A stretch of DNA of 11,862 bases, from positions 1 through 11,862 of the forward strand of contig JABXIW010000256.1 in the NCBI GenBank assembly GCA_013372875.1. The letters are read 5' to 3'. Numbering within the stretch: the stretch's first letter is position 1; each line of letters starts with the position of its first letter. The DNA comes from Gammaproteobacteria bacterium. GTDB lineage: Bacteria > Pseudomonadota > Gammaproteobacteria > Enterobacterales > Kangiellaceae. The position numbers were made by a program, and so were the translations under genes. Positions 1-5,902 of this stretch are shown in pieces. The notes under the pieces were generated by a model. That model was given only the letters and a program-made list of their open reading frames with translations, was not told the DNA's origin and ran no database searches.

Positions 1-25
1 GCTCTACCGACTGAGCTAGCAACCC
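1..25 (-). tRNA. tRNA-Lys, partial (5' part only)
   Basis: This is the 5' acceptor strand and D-arm of a tRNA read on the minus strand, cut by the window's left edge. Positions 1-26 are identical, base for base, to 1165-1190, which contain the 5' part of the complete tRNA-Lys(UUU) further in. The anticodon lies outside the window, so the Lys identity is inferred from that match. A stable-RNA-type promoter lies just upstream at 59-86. Confidence 0.8.
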
Positions 26-58
26 ATTTCGAACCGCCTAAGCGACTCAACGGCGCGT

Positions 59-86
59 ATGATACCGCGAAAAAATTAAAACTCAA
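59..86 (-). promoter_or_regulatory. Promoter of the left tRNA-Lys, with GC-rich discriminator
   Basis: On the minus strand, TTGAGT (-35, 81-86) is separated by 16 bases from TATCAT (-10, 59-64). It is followed directly by ACGCGCC. A GC-rich discriminator like this is typical of stringently controlled stable-RNA promoters, where ppGpp and DksA repress initiation. The predicted start near 52 leaves a leader of roughly 27 nt before the tRNA. Confidence 0.6.
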
Positions 87-114
87 GCACTTTCTTATGG
101 AAATATCAGACTGC

Positions 115-142
115 TTGATTTTCGACCTAAAAGCCCAATTAT
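115..142 (+). promoter_or_regulatory. Possible promoter of the pirin gene
   Basis: TTGATT (115-120) is followed after 16 bases by AATTAT (137-142). The -10 match is only moderate. If it is used, transcription would start near 149, past the ATG at 143 but before the ATG at 173, which favours the later start codon. Confidence 0.3.
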
Positions 143-172
143 ATGGGTATATTTCAACTTTTGAGAAAAATC

Positions 173-1042
173 ATGAAACAAGTAACTAGAGTTTCAGCAG
201 CTCCAGCAAAGCATTGGGTTGGCGATGGTTTCTATGTCAGTTCCATGTTTTCCTATACCACTCATGGCGAAGATTTGAGTCCTTTTTTATTGCTCGATCA
301 CGCTGCACCTAAGCAATTTGAGCCAAGCCAGCAAAAACGAGGCGTTGGTGAGCACCCGCATCGTGGTTTTGAGACAGTTACTATTGTCTATTCAGGTGAA
401 GTTTCACATAAAGATTCAACCGGTGCTGGCGGCACTATTGGTCCAGGTGATGTTCAGTGGATGACCGCTGGCAGCGGCATTTTACACGAGGAATTTCACT
501 CAGAAACCTTTACGCAAACCGGTGGCATGATGGAAATGGCTCAACTATGGGTGAATTTGCCTGCCAAAGATAAGATGATTAAGCCAAGCTATCAAGATAT
601 AGCGTCAGCAGATATCCCGACAATCAATCTTGAAGACATTGGCTCCTTACGCCTTATCGCAGGTAAATATCAAGGTTATAAAGGCGCTGCTAACACTTAT
701 TCACCGCTAAACGTTATGGATTTGAGACTAAATGTTGGCAAAAGTATCAGTTTGCAGCTCAATGAAGGCTGGTCAGGAGGTATCGTGGTGCTAAGAGGTG
801 AACTTACTCTAAATAAAGCGACCGATAACGAAACACAGGTTAAAGAGCATCAATTGGCAGTACTGACTCATAATGGTGAAACCATTGATATTCAAGCTGA
901 CTCAGATGCAAAATTACTGATTTTAAGTGGTGAGCCACTAGCAGAGCCGATTGTAGGCTATGGTCCTTTTGTGATGAATAGTCGTGAAGAAATTGAGCAA
1001 GCATTGCAAGATTTTCGCGATGGCCAGTTTGGCAGTCTCTAG
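173..1042 (+). CDS. Pirin family protein (bicupin)
   Basis: The 289-aa product is a pirin-family bicupin. The N-terminal cupin holds the metal motif EHPHRGFET (His-x-His) and, about 45 residues later, GILHEE, which supplies the third His and the Glu. These four ligands bind Fe or a similar metal in pirins. DVQWMTAGSGILH and the C-terminal stretch GPFVMNSREEIEQALQDFR match human and bacterial pirins closely. Some bacterial pirins have quercetin 2,3-dioxygenase activity and others regulate partner enzymes, so the substrate here cannot be told. It is probably cytoplasmic, as no signal peptide is visible. I chose the ATG at 173 because the possible promoter starts near 149 and GAGA sits about 8 bases upstream. 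The ATG at 143 would add ten residues and has no ribosome-binding site. The gene stands alone between two tRNA-Lys genes on the opposite strand. Confidence 0.9.
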   Translation: MKQVTRVSAAPAKHWVGDGFYVSSMFSYTTHGEDLSPFLLLDHAAPKQFEPSQQKRGVGEHPHRGFETVTIVYSGEVSHKDSTGAGGTIGPGDVQWMTAGSGILHEEFHSETFTQTGGMMEMAQLWVNLPAKDKMIKPSYQDIASADIPTINLEDIGSLRLIAGKYQGYKGAANTYSPLNVMDLRLNVGKSISLQLNEGWSGGIVVLRGELTLNKATDNETQVKEHQLAVLTHNGETIDIQADSDAKLLILSGEPLAEPIVGYGPFVMNSREEIEQALQDFRDGQFGSL

Positions 1043-1058
1043 CTTTTAAGCAAGCAAT

Positions 1059-1094
1059 AAAAAAGCCGCTGATATTTCTATCGCGGCTTTTTTT
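1059..1094. terminator. Bidirectional rho-independent terminator between pirin gene and tRNA-Lys
   Basis: The stem GCCGC/GCGGC (1065-1069 with 1083-1087) is extended by A:T pairs. An A-run lies on the left and a seven-T run (1088-1094) on the right, with a 13-base loop. The hairpin is symmetric, so it can stop the pirin transcript on the plus strand and the tRNA-Lys transcript on the minus strand, which ends 20 bases away. Confidence 0.88.
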
Positions 1095-1113
1095 AGGCTT
1101 AATGCCTGAATAA

Positions 1114-1189
1114 TGGTGGGTTGCACAGGAATCGAACCTGTGACCACCTGATTAAAAGTCAGATGCTCTACCGACTGAGCTAGCAACCC
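1114..1189 (-). tRNA. tRNA-Lys (anticodon UUU)
   Basis: A complete 76-nt tRNA on the minus strand. The acceptor stem GGGTTGC pairs with GCAACCC, with discriminator A and an encoded CCA (1114-1116). The D-arm reads TAGCTCAGTCGGTAGAGC. The anticodon loop CTTTTAA places TTT at 1154-1156. The T-arm is CACAGGTTCGATTCCTGTG. It decodes AAA/AAG lysine codons. Its first 25 bases are identical to the partial copy at the window's left edge. Confidence 0.97.
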
Positions 1190-1252
1190 ATTGTTTTAAA
1201 AGCAATTTTTAAAACATCTCAGTTCTCGAGAATGAATCTCGATGAGGCGTGT

Positions 1253-1280
1253 ATAATACTGTTTTTAGCAGAAAATACAA
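1253..1280 (-). promoter_or_regulatory. Probable promoter of the complete tRNA-Lys
   Basis: On the minus strand, TTGTAT (1275-1280) precedes TATTAT (1253-1258) by 16 bases, followed by ACACGCC. Spacing and discriminator resemble the promoter of the other tRNA-Lys copy. The start would be near 1246, giving a leader of about 57 nt. That leader contains an inverted repeat, TCGAGA/TCTCGA, at 1226-1242. A TATAAT also reads on the plus strand at 1252-1257 but has no good -35 box. Confidence 0.5.
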
Positions 1281-1353
1281 GCCTAAATTTCCAATTTTTT
1301 ACTCTCAATTGCACCTTATCACTCTGTATTCCACAGGAATATTAGGAATGCGA

Positions 1354-1380
1354 TTGACACTATGGGACATCTTTAATAAT
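1354..1380 (+). promoter_or_regulatory. Possible promoter of the small secreted protein
   Basis: A perfect TTGACA (1354-1359) is followed after 15 bases by AATAAT (1375-1380, five of six to consensus). The spacing is shorter than the ideal 17. The predicted start near 1387 gives a short leader before the ribosome-binding site at 1402-1408. Confidence 0.4.
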
Positions 1381-1414
1381 TTGAGCTTGCAAGACGATAA
1401 CAAAGGAAATTTAT

Positions 1415-1795
1415 ATGTATAAGATGATTGCTGTAAGCTGCTTACTTTTGTCAGTAAGTACACAAGCTCAAGATGATGGCATTGTTGATATTATTGACTA
1501 CGTCGATAGCTCCGATAGCTGTATATTCTATCAAGATGAAACTTGCGTGCTCACAGAGGAACAAGCACTAATTAATATGCAAGAGAATGAAAGCGATAAA
1601 AGTATTTGCTTAGCTAATTACAAAGATAAGTGCATTCTCAATAAAGAGCAGGCTAAGAAGAGTTATGCAAACGCAAGAAAAGGTAAAAGGTTTGATTCCA
1701 GTAAGCGTTCTCTATTAGTTTACAATCCTTCAAGTATTTCAGGGCATACTATCCGAGACTTGAGAGCTGACGCGATGCTCACGAATAGAAAGTGA
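1415..1795 (+). CDS. Small exported protein with a duplicated CX7C motif
   Basis: I do not recognise this 126-aa protein. Its first 19 residues form a classical Sec signal peptide: a lysine, a hydrophobic core, then TQAQ before DDG. The mature part therefore probably lies in the periplasm or outside the cell. It carries an internal repeat. The first copy is C-x7-C-VL-TE-EQA (from about residue 36) and the second is C-x7-C-IL-NK-EQA (from about residue 64), with the same spacing and the same C-[VI]-L-x2-E-Q-A ending. The four cysteines probably form disulfides. The C-terminal third is basic and serine-rich. The start is supported by AAAGGAAA seven bases before the ATG. The stop codon ends 3 bases before the end of the convergent iscX. 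No function can be assigned. Confidence 0.72.
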   Translation: MYKMIAVSCLLLSVSTQAQDDGIVDIIDYVDSSDSCIFYQDETCVLTEEQALINMQENESDKSICLANYKDKCILNKEQAKKSYANARKGKRFDSSKRSLLVYNPSSISGHTIRDLRADAMLTNRK

Positions 1796-1798
1796 AAA

Positions 1799-1993
1799 CT
1801 AATCTAGCTCTTCAATCCACGCCATTTGGATGGCCTCTAAGATTCGCTCTCCACAGCGATTGGGGTCATCCTCAAATCCTTCTAAATCCATCACCATTTG
1901 TCGCAAATCCATAAAATTAACGATCTTAGGATCAACTTCAGGATGCGCTTCATACAGCTCAATCGCAATATCTAACGAATCAGTCCATTTCAT
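1799..1993 (-). CDS. iscX: Iron-sulfur cluster assembly protein IscX
   Basis: This 64-aa acidic protein matches IscX (YfhJ) along its whole length. It has MKWTDS at the start, an acidic LEGFEDDPNRC segment in place of the E. coli DLEDFDDDP, and a final EAIQMAWIEELD. IscX binds IscS and iron at an acidic surface and modulates cysteine desulfurase activity, competing with frataxin and ferredoxin. It is the last gene of the isc operon. It is set apart from fdx by 222 bases containing large inverted repeats, whereas fdx and iscX are adjacent in E. coli. AAGGAGT lies about 11 bases before the ATG. No terminator is visible downstream, where it meets the convergent secreted-protein gene. Confidence 0.95.
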   Translation of the reverse strand: MKWTDSLDIAIELYEAHPEVDPKIVNFMDLRQMVMDLEGFEDDPNRCGERILEAIQMAWIEELD

Positions 1994-2048
1994 AATACAA
2001 CTTTACTCCTTCAACGTATTAAGGGCTTGTAAGCTAAAATTAGACTAG

Positions 2049-2089
2049 GAAGCATACATTTTGTTGCGTAGGAGTTTGCTAACACAATG
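2049..2089. repeat. Partial core repeat with small hairpin
   Basis: CATTTTGTT (2057-2065) pairs with AACACAATG (2081-2089) at eight of nine positions around a 15-base loop that carries AGGAGTTT. The block starts with GAAGCATA (2049-2056), which recurs at 2128-2135. After it, TTTTG and GGAGTTT follow in the same order as in the large palindrome next door. It looks like a divergent copy of the left half of that element. Confidence 0.5.
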
Positions 2090-2091
2090 CC

Positions 2092-2219
2092 TAAATTAGT
2101 GCTTTAGCTAAGGCTAAACAAGGCATTGAAGCATAACTTTTGATGGAGTTTACTCTAGTAAATGACGATAAAGTTATGCTTCAATAACGCAGATTAGCCA
2201 ACGATAAAGCGCTAATTAG
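2092..2219. repeat. Large nested inverted repeat between fdx and iscX
   Basis: The inner arms ATTGAAGCATAACTTT (2125-2140) and AAAGTTATGCTTCAAT (2170-2185) are perfect 16-base inverted copies. Imperfect outer arms, 2092-2117 and 2194-2219, match at 19 of 26 positions. The central 29 bases contain GGAGTTTA, a TTTAC/GTAAA mini-hairpin and TGACG. A competing pairing exists between CAATGCCT (2085-2092) and AGGCATTG (2121-2128), enclosing a TTTAGC/GCTAAA hairpin. The outer arm overlaps the fdx stop codon. There is no T-run, so this is not a standard terminator. It shares core and layout with 5034-5152. Confidence 0.85.
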
Positions 2220-2554
2220 TGATTCTCTTTAGCGTGATTTAAAGTATATTTTGGAATATCCACAACAAGATCCTCATCCGCCACCATCGCCTGACAACTC
2301 AAGCGTGATTCAGGCTCCAAACCCCAGGCCTTGTCCAACATATCATCTTCTAACTCATCGCTTTCTTCTAATGAGTCGAAGCCTTCGCGAACCACCACAT
2401 GGCAAGTAGTACAGGCACAAGACATCTCACAAGCATGCTCGATATCAATATCATTTTGCTTAGCTACTTCAAGAATGGTTTGCCCTTCTTCAGCTTCAAC
2501 TACAGCGCCTTCAGGACACAACTCTTCATTCGGTAAAAATACTACTTTAGGCAT
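2216..2554 (-). CDS. fdx: ISC-type [2Fe-2S] ferredoxin
   Basis: The 112-aa product is the adrenodoxin-type ferredoxin of the ISC system. It supplies electrons for reducing persulfide sulfur during cluster building on IscU. The [2Fe-2S] ligands are Cys42, Cys48, Cys51 (HACEMSCACTTC) and Cys87 (RLSCQ). The extra Cys46 is also usual in this subfamily. The start MPKVVFLP and the length fit E. coli Fdx (111 aa). The gene follows hscA by 26 bases, with a purine-rich AAGAGAAA before the ATG. Its stop codon lies within the outer arm of the large inverted repeat that separates it from iscX. Confidence 0.97.
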   Translation of the reverse strand: MPKVVFLPNEELCPEGAVVEAEEGQTILEVAKQNDIDIEHACEMSCACTTCHVVVREGFDSLEESDELEDDMLDKAWGLEPESRLSCQAMVADEDLVVDIPKYTLNHAKENH

Positions 2555-2580
2555 TCAATTTCTCTTAATCTAGCTTAATG

Positions 2581-4446
2581 TTAAATGTCATCAATCTCGT
2601 TACCAACCAGTGCTTTAGCAATGCTGGCATCCATACGTCGCGAAGCAAATTCTTGGCTGCTGGTATCAACCACTTTAATTGCTGCTTTAATAGCTTCTAT
2701 ATCGGTGCTTTGAGCAATAATTTCAAGTTGCTTGACTGATGACTCAATCGCTTCAAACTCTGCTTCAGACAATAGTGTTTTACCATTTTCATCTAGAGCC
2801 GCTCTAACCGCTTCAACTACCCTGCTCGCTTCTACCTGCTCTTCTCTGAGCATTCTTAGCTGCATATCTTCTTCAGCTTTTTCGATAGACGATTTAAGCA
2901 TTTCGGTAACTTGATTATCCGTTAAACCGTAAGATGGCTTGACCTGAATATCCGCTTGCACGCCAGAGGTTGCTTCCAGTGCTGAAACATTTAACAAACC
3001 ATCAGCATCTACTTGATAAGTCACTTTAATTCTCGCTGCACCTGCCACCATTGGCGGAATACCGCGCAGCTCAAAACGTGCTAGAGAACGACAATCTTCT
3101 ACTAATTCTCGCTCACCCTGCACCACATGAATCGCCATAGCGGTTTGGCCATCTTTGAAAGTGGTAAATTCTTGTGCTCTAGCAATTGGGATTGGCGTAT
3201 TTCGAGGAATAATTTTCTCCACTAAACCGCCCATGGTTTCAACGCCGAGCGACAATGGCAAAACATCCAGCAGCAATAACTGATCGTTAGTTTTATTGCC
3301 AATCAAAATATCGGCTTGAATAGCGGCACCAATCGCCACCACTCTATCGGGATCGATACTGGTTAATGGTTCATGTTTAAAGTATTGCGCTACTTTTTCC
3401 TGCACCAATGGTACACGAGTAGAGCCACCAACCATCACCACCTCTTTAATATCAGCAGCTTTTAAACCGGCATCTTTTATAGTCCTGCGGCAAGCCAATA
3501 AGGTTTTATCAATAATCGGCGCCATAAATTCATTAATTTGCTGTCGACTAATTTGGCCATCCCAATGCATGAAATGAACATCCACCGACTCATGCTCCGT
3601 TAACGATTCTTTAACTTCACGCGCCTTTAACATAGCCATTTGATAGGCCTGACGATCATTGGAATCAACCTTAGCTTGCTTAACTAAATGAGCAGCTATA
3701 GCGCGGTCAAAGTCATCGCCGCCAAGAGCAGAGTCACCGCCTGTAGCCAAGACTTCATATACGCCCTTTTCTAGACGCAAAATTGAAATATCGAAAGTAC
3801 CGCCGCCTAAATCATAGATCGCATGAATGCCTTCATTACCGGTATCTAATCCATAAGCTACAGCCGCTGCTGTTGGCTCATTCAGTAAACGTAATACGTT
3901 TAAACCTGCCAATTGCGCAGCGTCTTTGGTTGCTTGACGCTGGGCATCATCAAAATAAGCAGGCACCGTTATAACTACGCCACCAAGTGATTCCCCATCT
4001 GGAACGCCTAATGCCTTTTCAGCCCTAGTCGCTAATACTTTTAAAATTTCCGCAGAAATCTCAATCGGATTTTTTACTTGGTCGTAAATTTGTACCGCCG
4101 GCATACCAATGCCAGAAGCAGTTAATTGATTTGCGCTAAACTCTTTAATCGCTTGCACATCTGCTAAGCCTCGCCCCATTAAGCGCTTGACGGAGCTCAC
4201 AGTATTAACTGGGTCACTGCACTGAAAGAGTTTTGCCGAGTGGCCAACAATAATGTCACCGTCTTTAGCATAATGCACAATAGAAGGTAAAAGGTGGTTA
4301 CCTTTAATATCGGCTAGCGTTTCTGCGACACCACTACGCACGGTAGCGATTAATGAATTGGTGGTTCCTAAATCGATGCCAGCCGCATAACGATGCTCAT
4401 GCGGTTTGGTGGATTGTCCTGGTTCTGCAATTTGTAATAAGGCCAT
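2581..4446 (-). CDS. hscA: Fe-S protein assembly chaperone HscA (Hsp70 family)
   Basis: This 621-aa specialised Hsp70 couples ATP hydrolysis to release of the [2Fe-2S] cluster from IscU, recognising the IscU LPPVK motif. The nucleotide-binding domain shows GIDLGTTNS (23-31), [11 protein letters not shown] (from about 189), DLGGGTFD (212-219) and [10 protein letters not shown] near 340. The linker [12 protein letters not shown] leads to the substrate-binding domain and C-terminal lid. The N-terminal [12 protein letters not shown] is the HscA signature that precedes the Hsp70 fold, and the length is close to E. coli HscA (616 aa). It follows hscB by 18 bases. The region before the ATG has only a distant AGGA, so translation may be coupled to hscB. 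Confidence 0.98.
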   Translation of the reverse strand: MALLQIAEPGQSTKPHEHRYAAGIDLGTTNSLIATVRSGVAETLADIKGNHLLPSIVHYAKDGDIIVGHSAKLFQCSDPVNTVSSVKRLMGRGLADVQAIKEFSANQLTASGIGMPAVQIYDQVKNPIEISAEILKVLATRAEKALGVPDGESLGGVVITVPAYFDDAQRQATKDAAQLAGLNVLRLLNEPTAAAVAYGLDTGNEGIHAIYDLGGGTFDISILRLEKGVYEVLATGGDSALGGDDFDRAIAAHLVKQAKVDSNDRQAYQMAMLKAREVKESLTEHESVDVHFMHWDGQISRQQINEFMAPIIDKTLLACRRTIKDAGLKAADIKEVVMVGGSTRVPLVQEKVAQYFKHEPLTSIDPDRVVAIGAAIQADILIGNKTNDQLLLLDVLPLSLGVETMGGLVEKIIPRNTPIPIARAQEFTTFKDGQTAMAIHVVQGERELVEDCRSLARFELRGIPPMVAGAARIKVTYQVDADGLLNVSALEATSGVQADIQVKPSYGLTDNQVTEMLKSSIEKAEEDMQLRMLREEQVEASRVVEAVRAALDENGKTLLSEAEFEAIESSVKQLEIIAQSTDIEAIKAAIKVVDTSSQEFASRRMDASIAKALVGNEIDDI

Positions 4447-4464
4447 AGGCTTGATTAATGTCTG

Positions 4465-4986
4465 CTATCCTAAGATTTTTTCTTCTGCCGCTTCAATATC
4501 AATCAAAGTCTTACGCAAGAATTGGAGCTTATAAATTTCAGTCAAAATTTTATCAGAATCTAATGGATCATGTTGGAAGAAATCATTAATAGTAGTAATT
4601 TGTTTCTCTTCCATAGCTTCTATTTTTTCAGAAAAACCCATCAAGCCATTCATATTTTTTTTATTAGATAACTCTTCTAGCTCTTCACGCAACTCTAACT
4701 GTTGCATTAAAAACATAGGATCTTTGACAGTTACTTCGCCAGTTCCATCAATACCCGTTTTTAACCTCAACAAGGCTTGCGCTCTGCGCACAGGACTTTT
4801 AAGAACTCCATAAGCATCATTGATTTGCGTGGTTTTTTGCATTGCCGCCAACTGCTCCTGACTGGATGCCGAAGCAAACCGATCAGGGTGAACTGCTTGC
4901 AGCATATTCCGCAGTTTCTGCGAAAGCTCCTGCTCATTTAATAAAAAATTCGGCTCAAGGCCGAATAGTTCAAATGGATTCTTCAA
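4465..4986 (-). CDS. hscB: Co-chaperone HscB (J-domain protein)
   Basis: The 173-aa product is the J-type co-chaperone that brings IscU to HscA and stimulates its ATPase. The J-domain (residues 1 to about 75) has the HPD triad at 33-35 (AVHPDRFAS). The C-terminal three-helix domain, which binds IscU, carries the conserved FLMQQLELREELEEL. Length agrees with E. coli HscB (171 aa). The start codon is TTG, placed by alignment of KNPFELFGL with the E. coli N-terminus and supported by the purine-rich AGAGAAAAGA just upstream. A TTG start and the 163-base gap after iscA, filled by a large palindrome, may lower HscB output relative to its neighbours. Confidence 0.96.
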   Translation of the reverse strand: MKNPFELFGLEPNFLLNEQELSQKLRNMLQAVHPDRFASASSQEQLAAMQKTTQINDAYGVLKSPVRRAQALLRLKTGIDGTGEVTVKDPMFLMQQLELREELEELSNKKNMNGLMGFSEKIEAMEEKQITTINDFFQHDPLDSDKILTEIYKLQFLRKTLIDIEAAEEKILG

Positions 4987-5033
4987 ATCTTTTCTCTATA
5001 GATAAGGAATGATAATTTTTTAGCACTTCTGTA

Positions 5034-5152
5034 TAGCTAGGTAATTTTGCTTTAGTACGCGGCAAATTAAAATTTTGTTAGGGAGTTTATATTTAATAAA
5101 CGACTGACGCGAAATTTTAATTTAACAAAGTAATAAACAAAATTAACAGCTA
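5034..5152. repeat. Large nested inverted repeat between iscA and hscB
   Basis: The inner arms AAATTAAAATTT (5064-5075) and AAATTTTAATTT (5112-5123) are a perfect 12-base inverted pair. The outer arms 5034-5058 and 5130-5152 pair at about 20 positions with small gaps, sharing TAGCT, TAATTTTG, TTTA and TAC. The centre holds GGAGTTTA and the hairpin GTTTAT-ATTTA-ATAAAC (5085-5101), then CGACTGACG. An alternative pairing TTTGTTA/TAACAAA (5074-5080 with 5123-5129) is also possible. The outer arm overlaps the iscA stop codon. Layout and core repeat those of 2092-2219, but the arm sequences differ. Confidence 0.85.
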
Positions 5153-5473
5153 GACAGTGAAGGATTCGCCGCAACCACACTCACCCTTCACATTCGGGTT
5201 CGTAAACTCAAAACCCTCGTTCAATCCTTCTTTCTTAAACTCCAAGTGAGTGCCTTCAAGATAAACTTTACTCTTAGCATCAACAATAATCTTAATGCCT
5301 TTATCTTCAAACATTTCATCGTCTTCGTTCATCTCATCGACAAACTCAAGCACATATGCCAAGCCAGAACAACCTGTAGTGGTTACACCAAGGCGCAAGC
5401 CCAGGCCTTTGCCGCGACTTGCTAAAAAGTTTTTTACACGCTCTGCGGCGGCTTCAGATAAAGTGATTGCCAT
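5150..5473 (-). CDS. iscA: Iron-sulfur carrier protein IscA
   Basis: The 107-aa product is the A-type carrier IscA, which accepts clusters (notably for [4Fe-4S] formation under aerobic conditions) and delivers them to target proteins. The three conserved cysteines are Cys35 (TTGCSG), Cys99 and Cys101 (GECGCGESF). [17 protein letters not shown] matches the family N-terminus, and the length equals that of E. coli IscA. It lies 14 bases downstream of iscU. Its stop codon is embedded in the palindromic element at 5034-5152. Confidence 0.97.
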   Translation of the reverse strand: MAITLSEAAAERVKNFLASRGKGLGLRLGVTTTGCSGLAYVLEFVDEMNEDDEMFEDKGIKIIVDAKSKVYLEGTHLEFKKEGLNEGFEFTNPNVKGECGCGESFTV

Positions 5474-5487
5474 TAGATGCTAACCTA

Positions 5488-5871
5488 TTATTTACCTTTC
5501 TTTTCTTTGTAATCGTTTACCGCAGCTTTAATCGCATCTTCCGCTAAAACCGAGCAGTGAATTTTCACTGGCGGCAAGGCTAATTCTTCAGCGATATCGG
5601 TATTCTTAATTTCTTGTGCTTCGTCGATGCTTTTACCTTTAACCCACTCAGTGATTAAAGAACTTGATGCAATCGCTGAACCACAACCATAAGTTTTAAA
5701 CTTGGCATCTTCAATAATACCATCTTCGCTAACTTTAATTTGCAACTTCATCACGTCGCCACAAGCTGGCGCGCCTACCATACCAGTACCAACGCCCTCT
5801 TCTTCCTTATCGAAAGAACCGACGTTGCGTGGGTTTTCATAATGGTCAATTACTTTTTCGCTATATGCCAT
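5488..5871 (-). CDS. iscU: Fe-S cluster scaffold protein IscU
   Basis: IscU is the scaffold on which [2Fe-2S] clusters are built from IscS-derived sulfur, iron and ferredoxin electrons. The 127-aa protein shows the cluster ligands Cys37 (PACGDVM), Cys63 (YGCGSA) and Cys106 (IHCS). Asp39, whose replacement stabilises the cluster in homologues, is also present. LPPVK at 99-103 is the HscA-binding site. Position numbering matches E. coli IscU almost exactly. It follows iscS by 31 bases, with AGGAGAA close upstream of the ATG. Confidence 0.98.
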   Translation of the reverse strand: MAYSEKVIDHYENPRNVGSFDKEEEGVGTGMVGAPACGDVMKLQIKVSEDGIIEDAKFKTYGCGSAIASSSLITEWVKGKSIDEAQEIKNTDIAEELALPPVKIHCSVLAEDAIKAAVNDYKEKKGK

Positions 5872-5902
5872 GATAATTCTCCTGTTCTTTTACAAGAACC
5901 GA

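Noticed and set aside
2092..2219. Conventional terminator after fdx
   Set aside because: The stem is long but AT-rich at its base, and no T-run follows on the minus strand. iscX, which belongs to the operon, lies just beyond.
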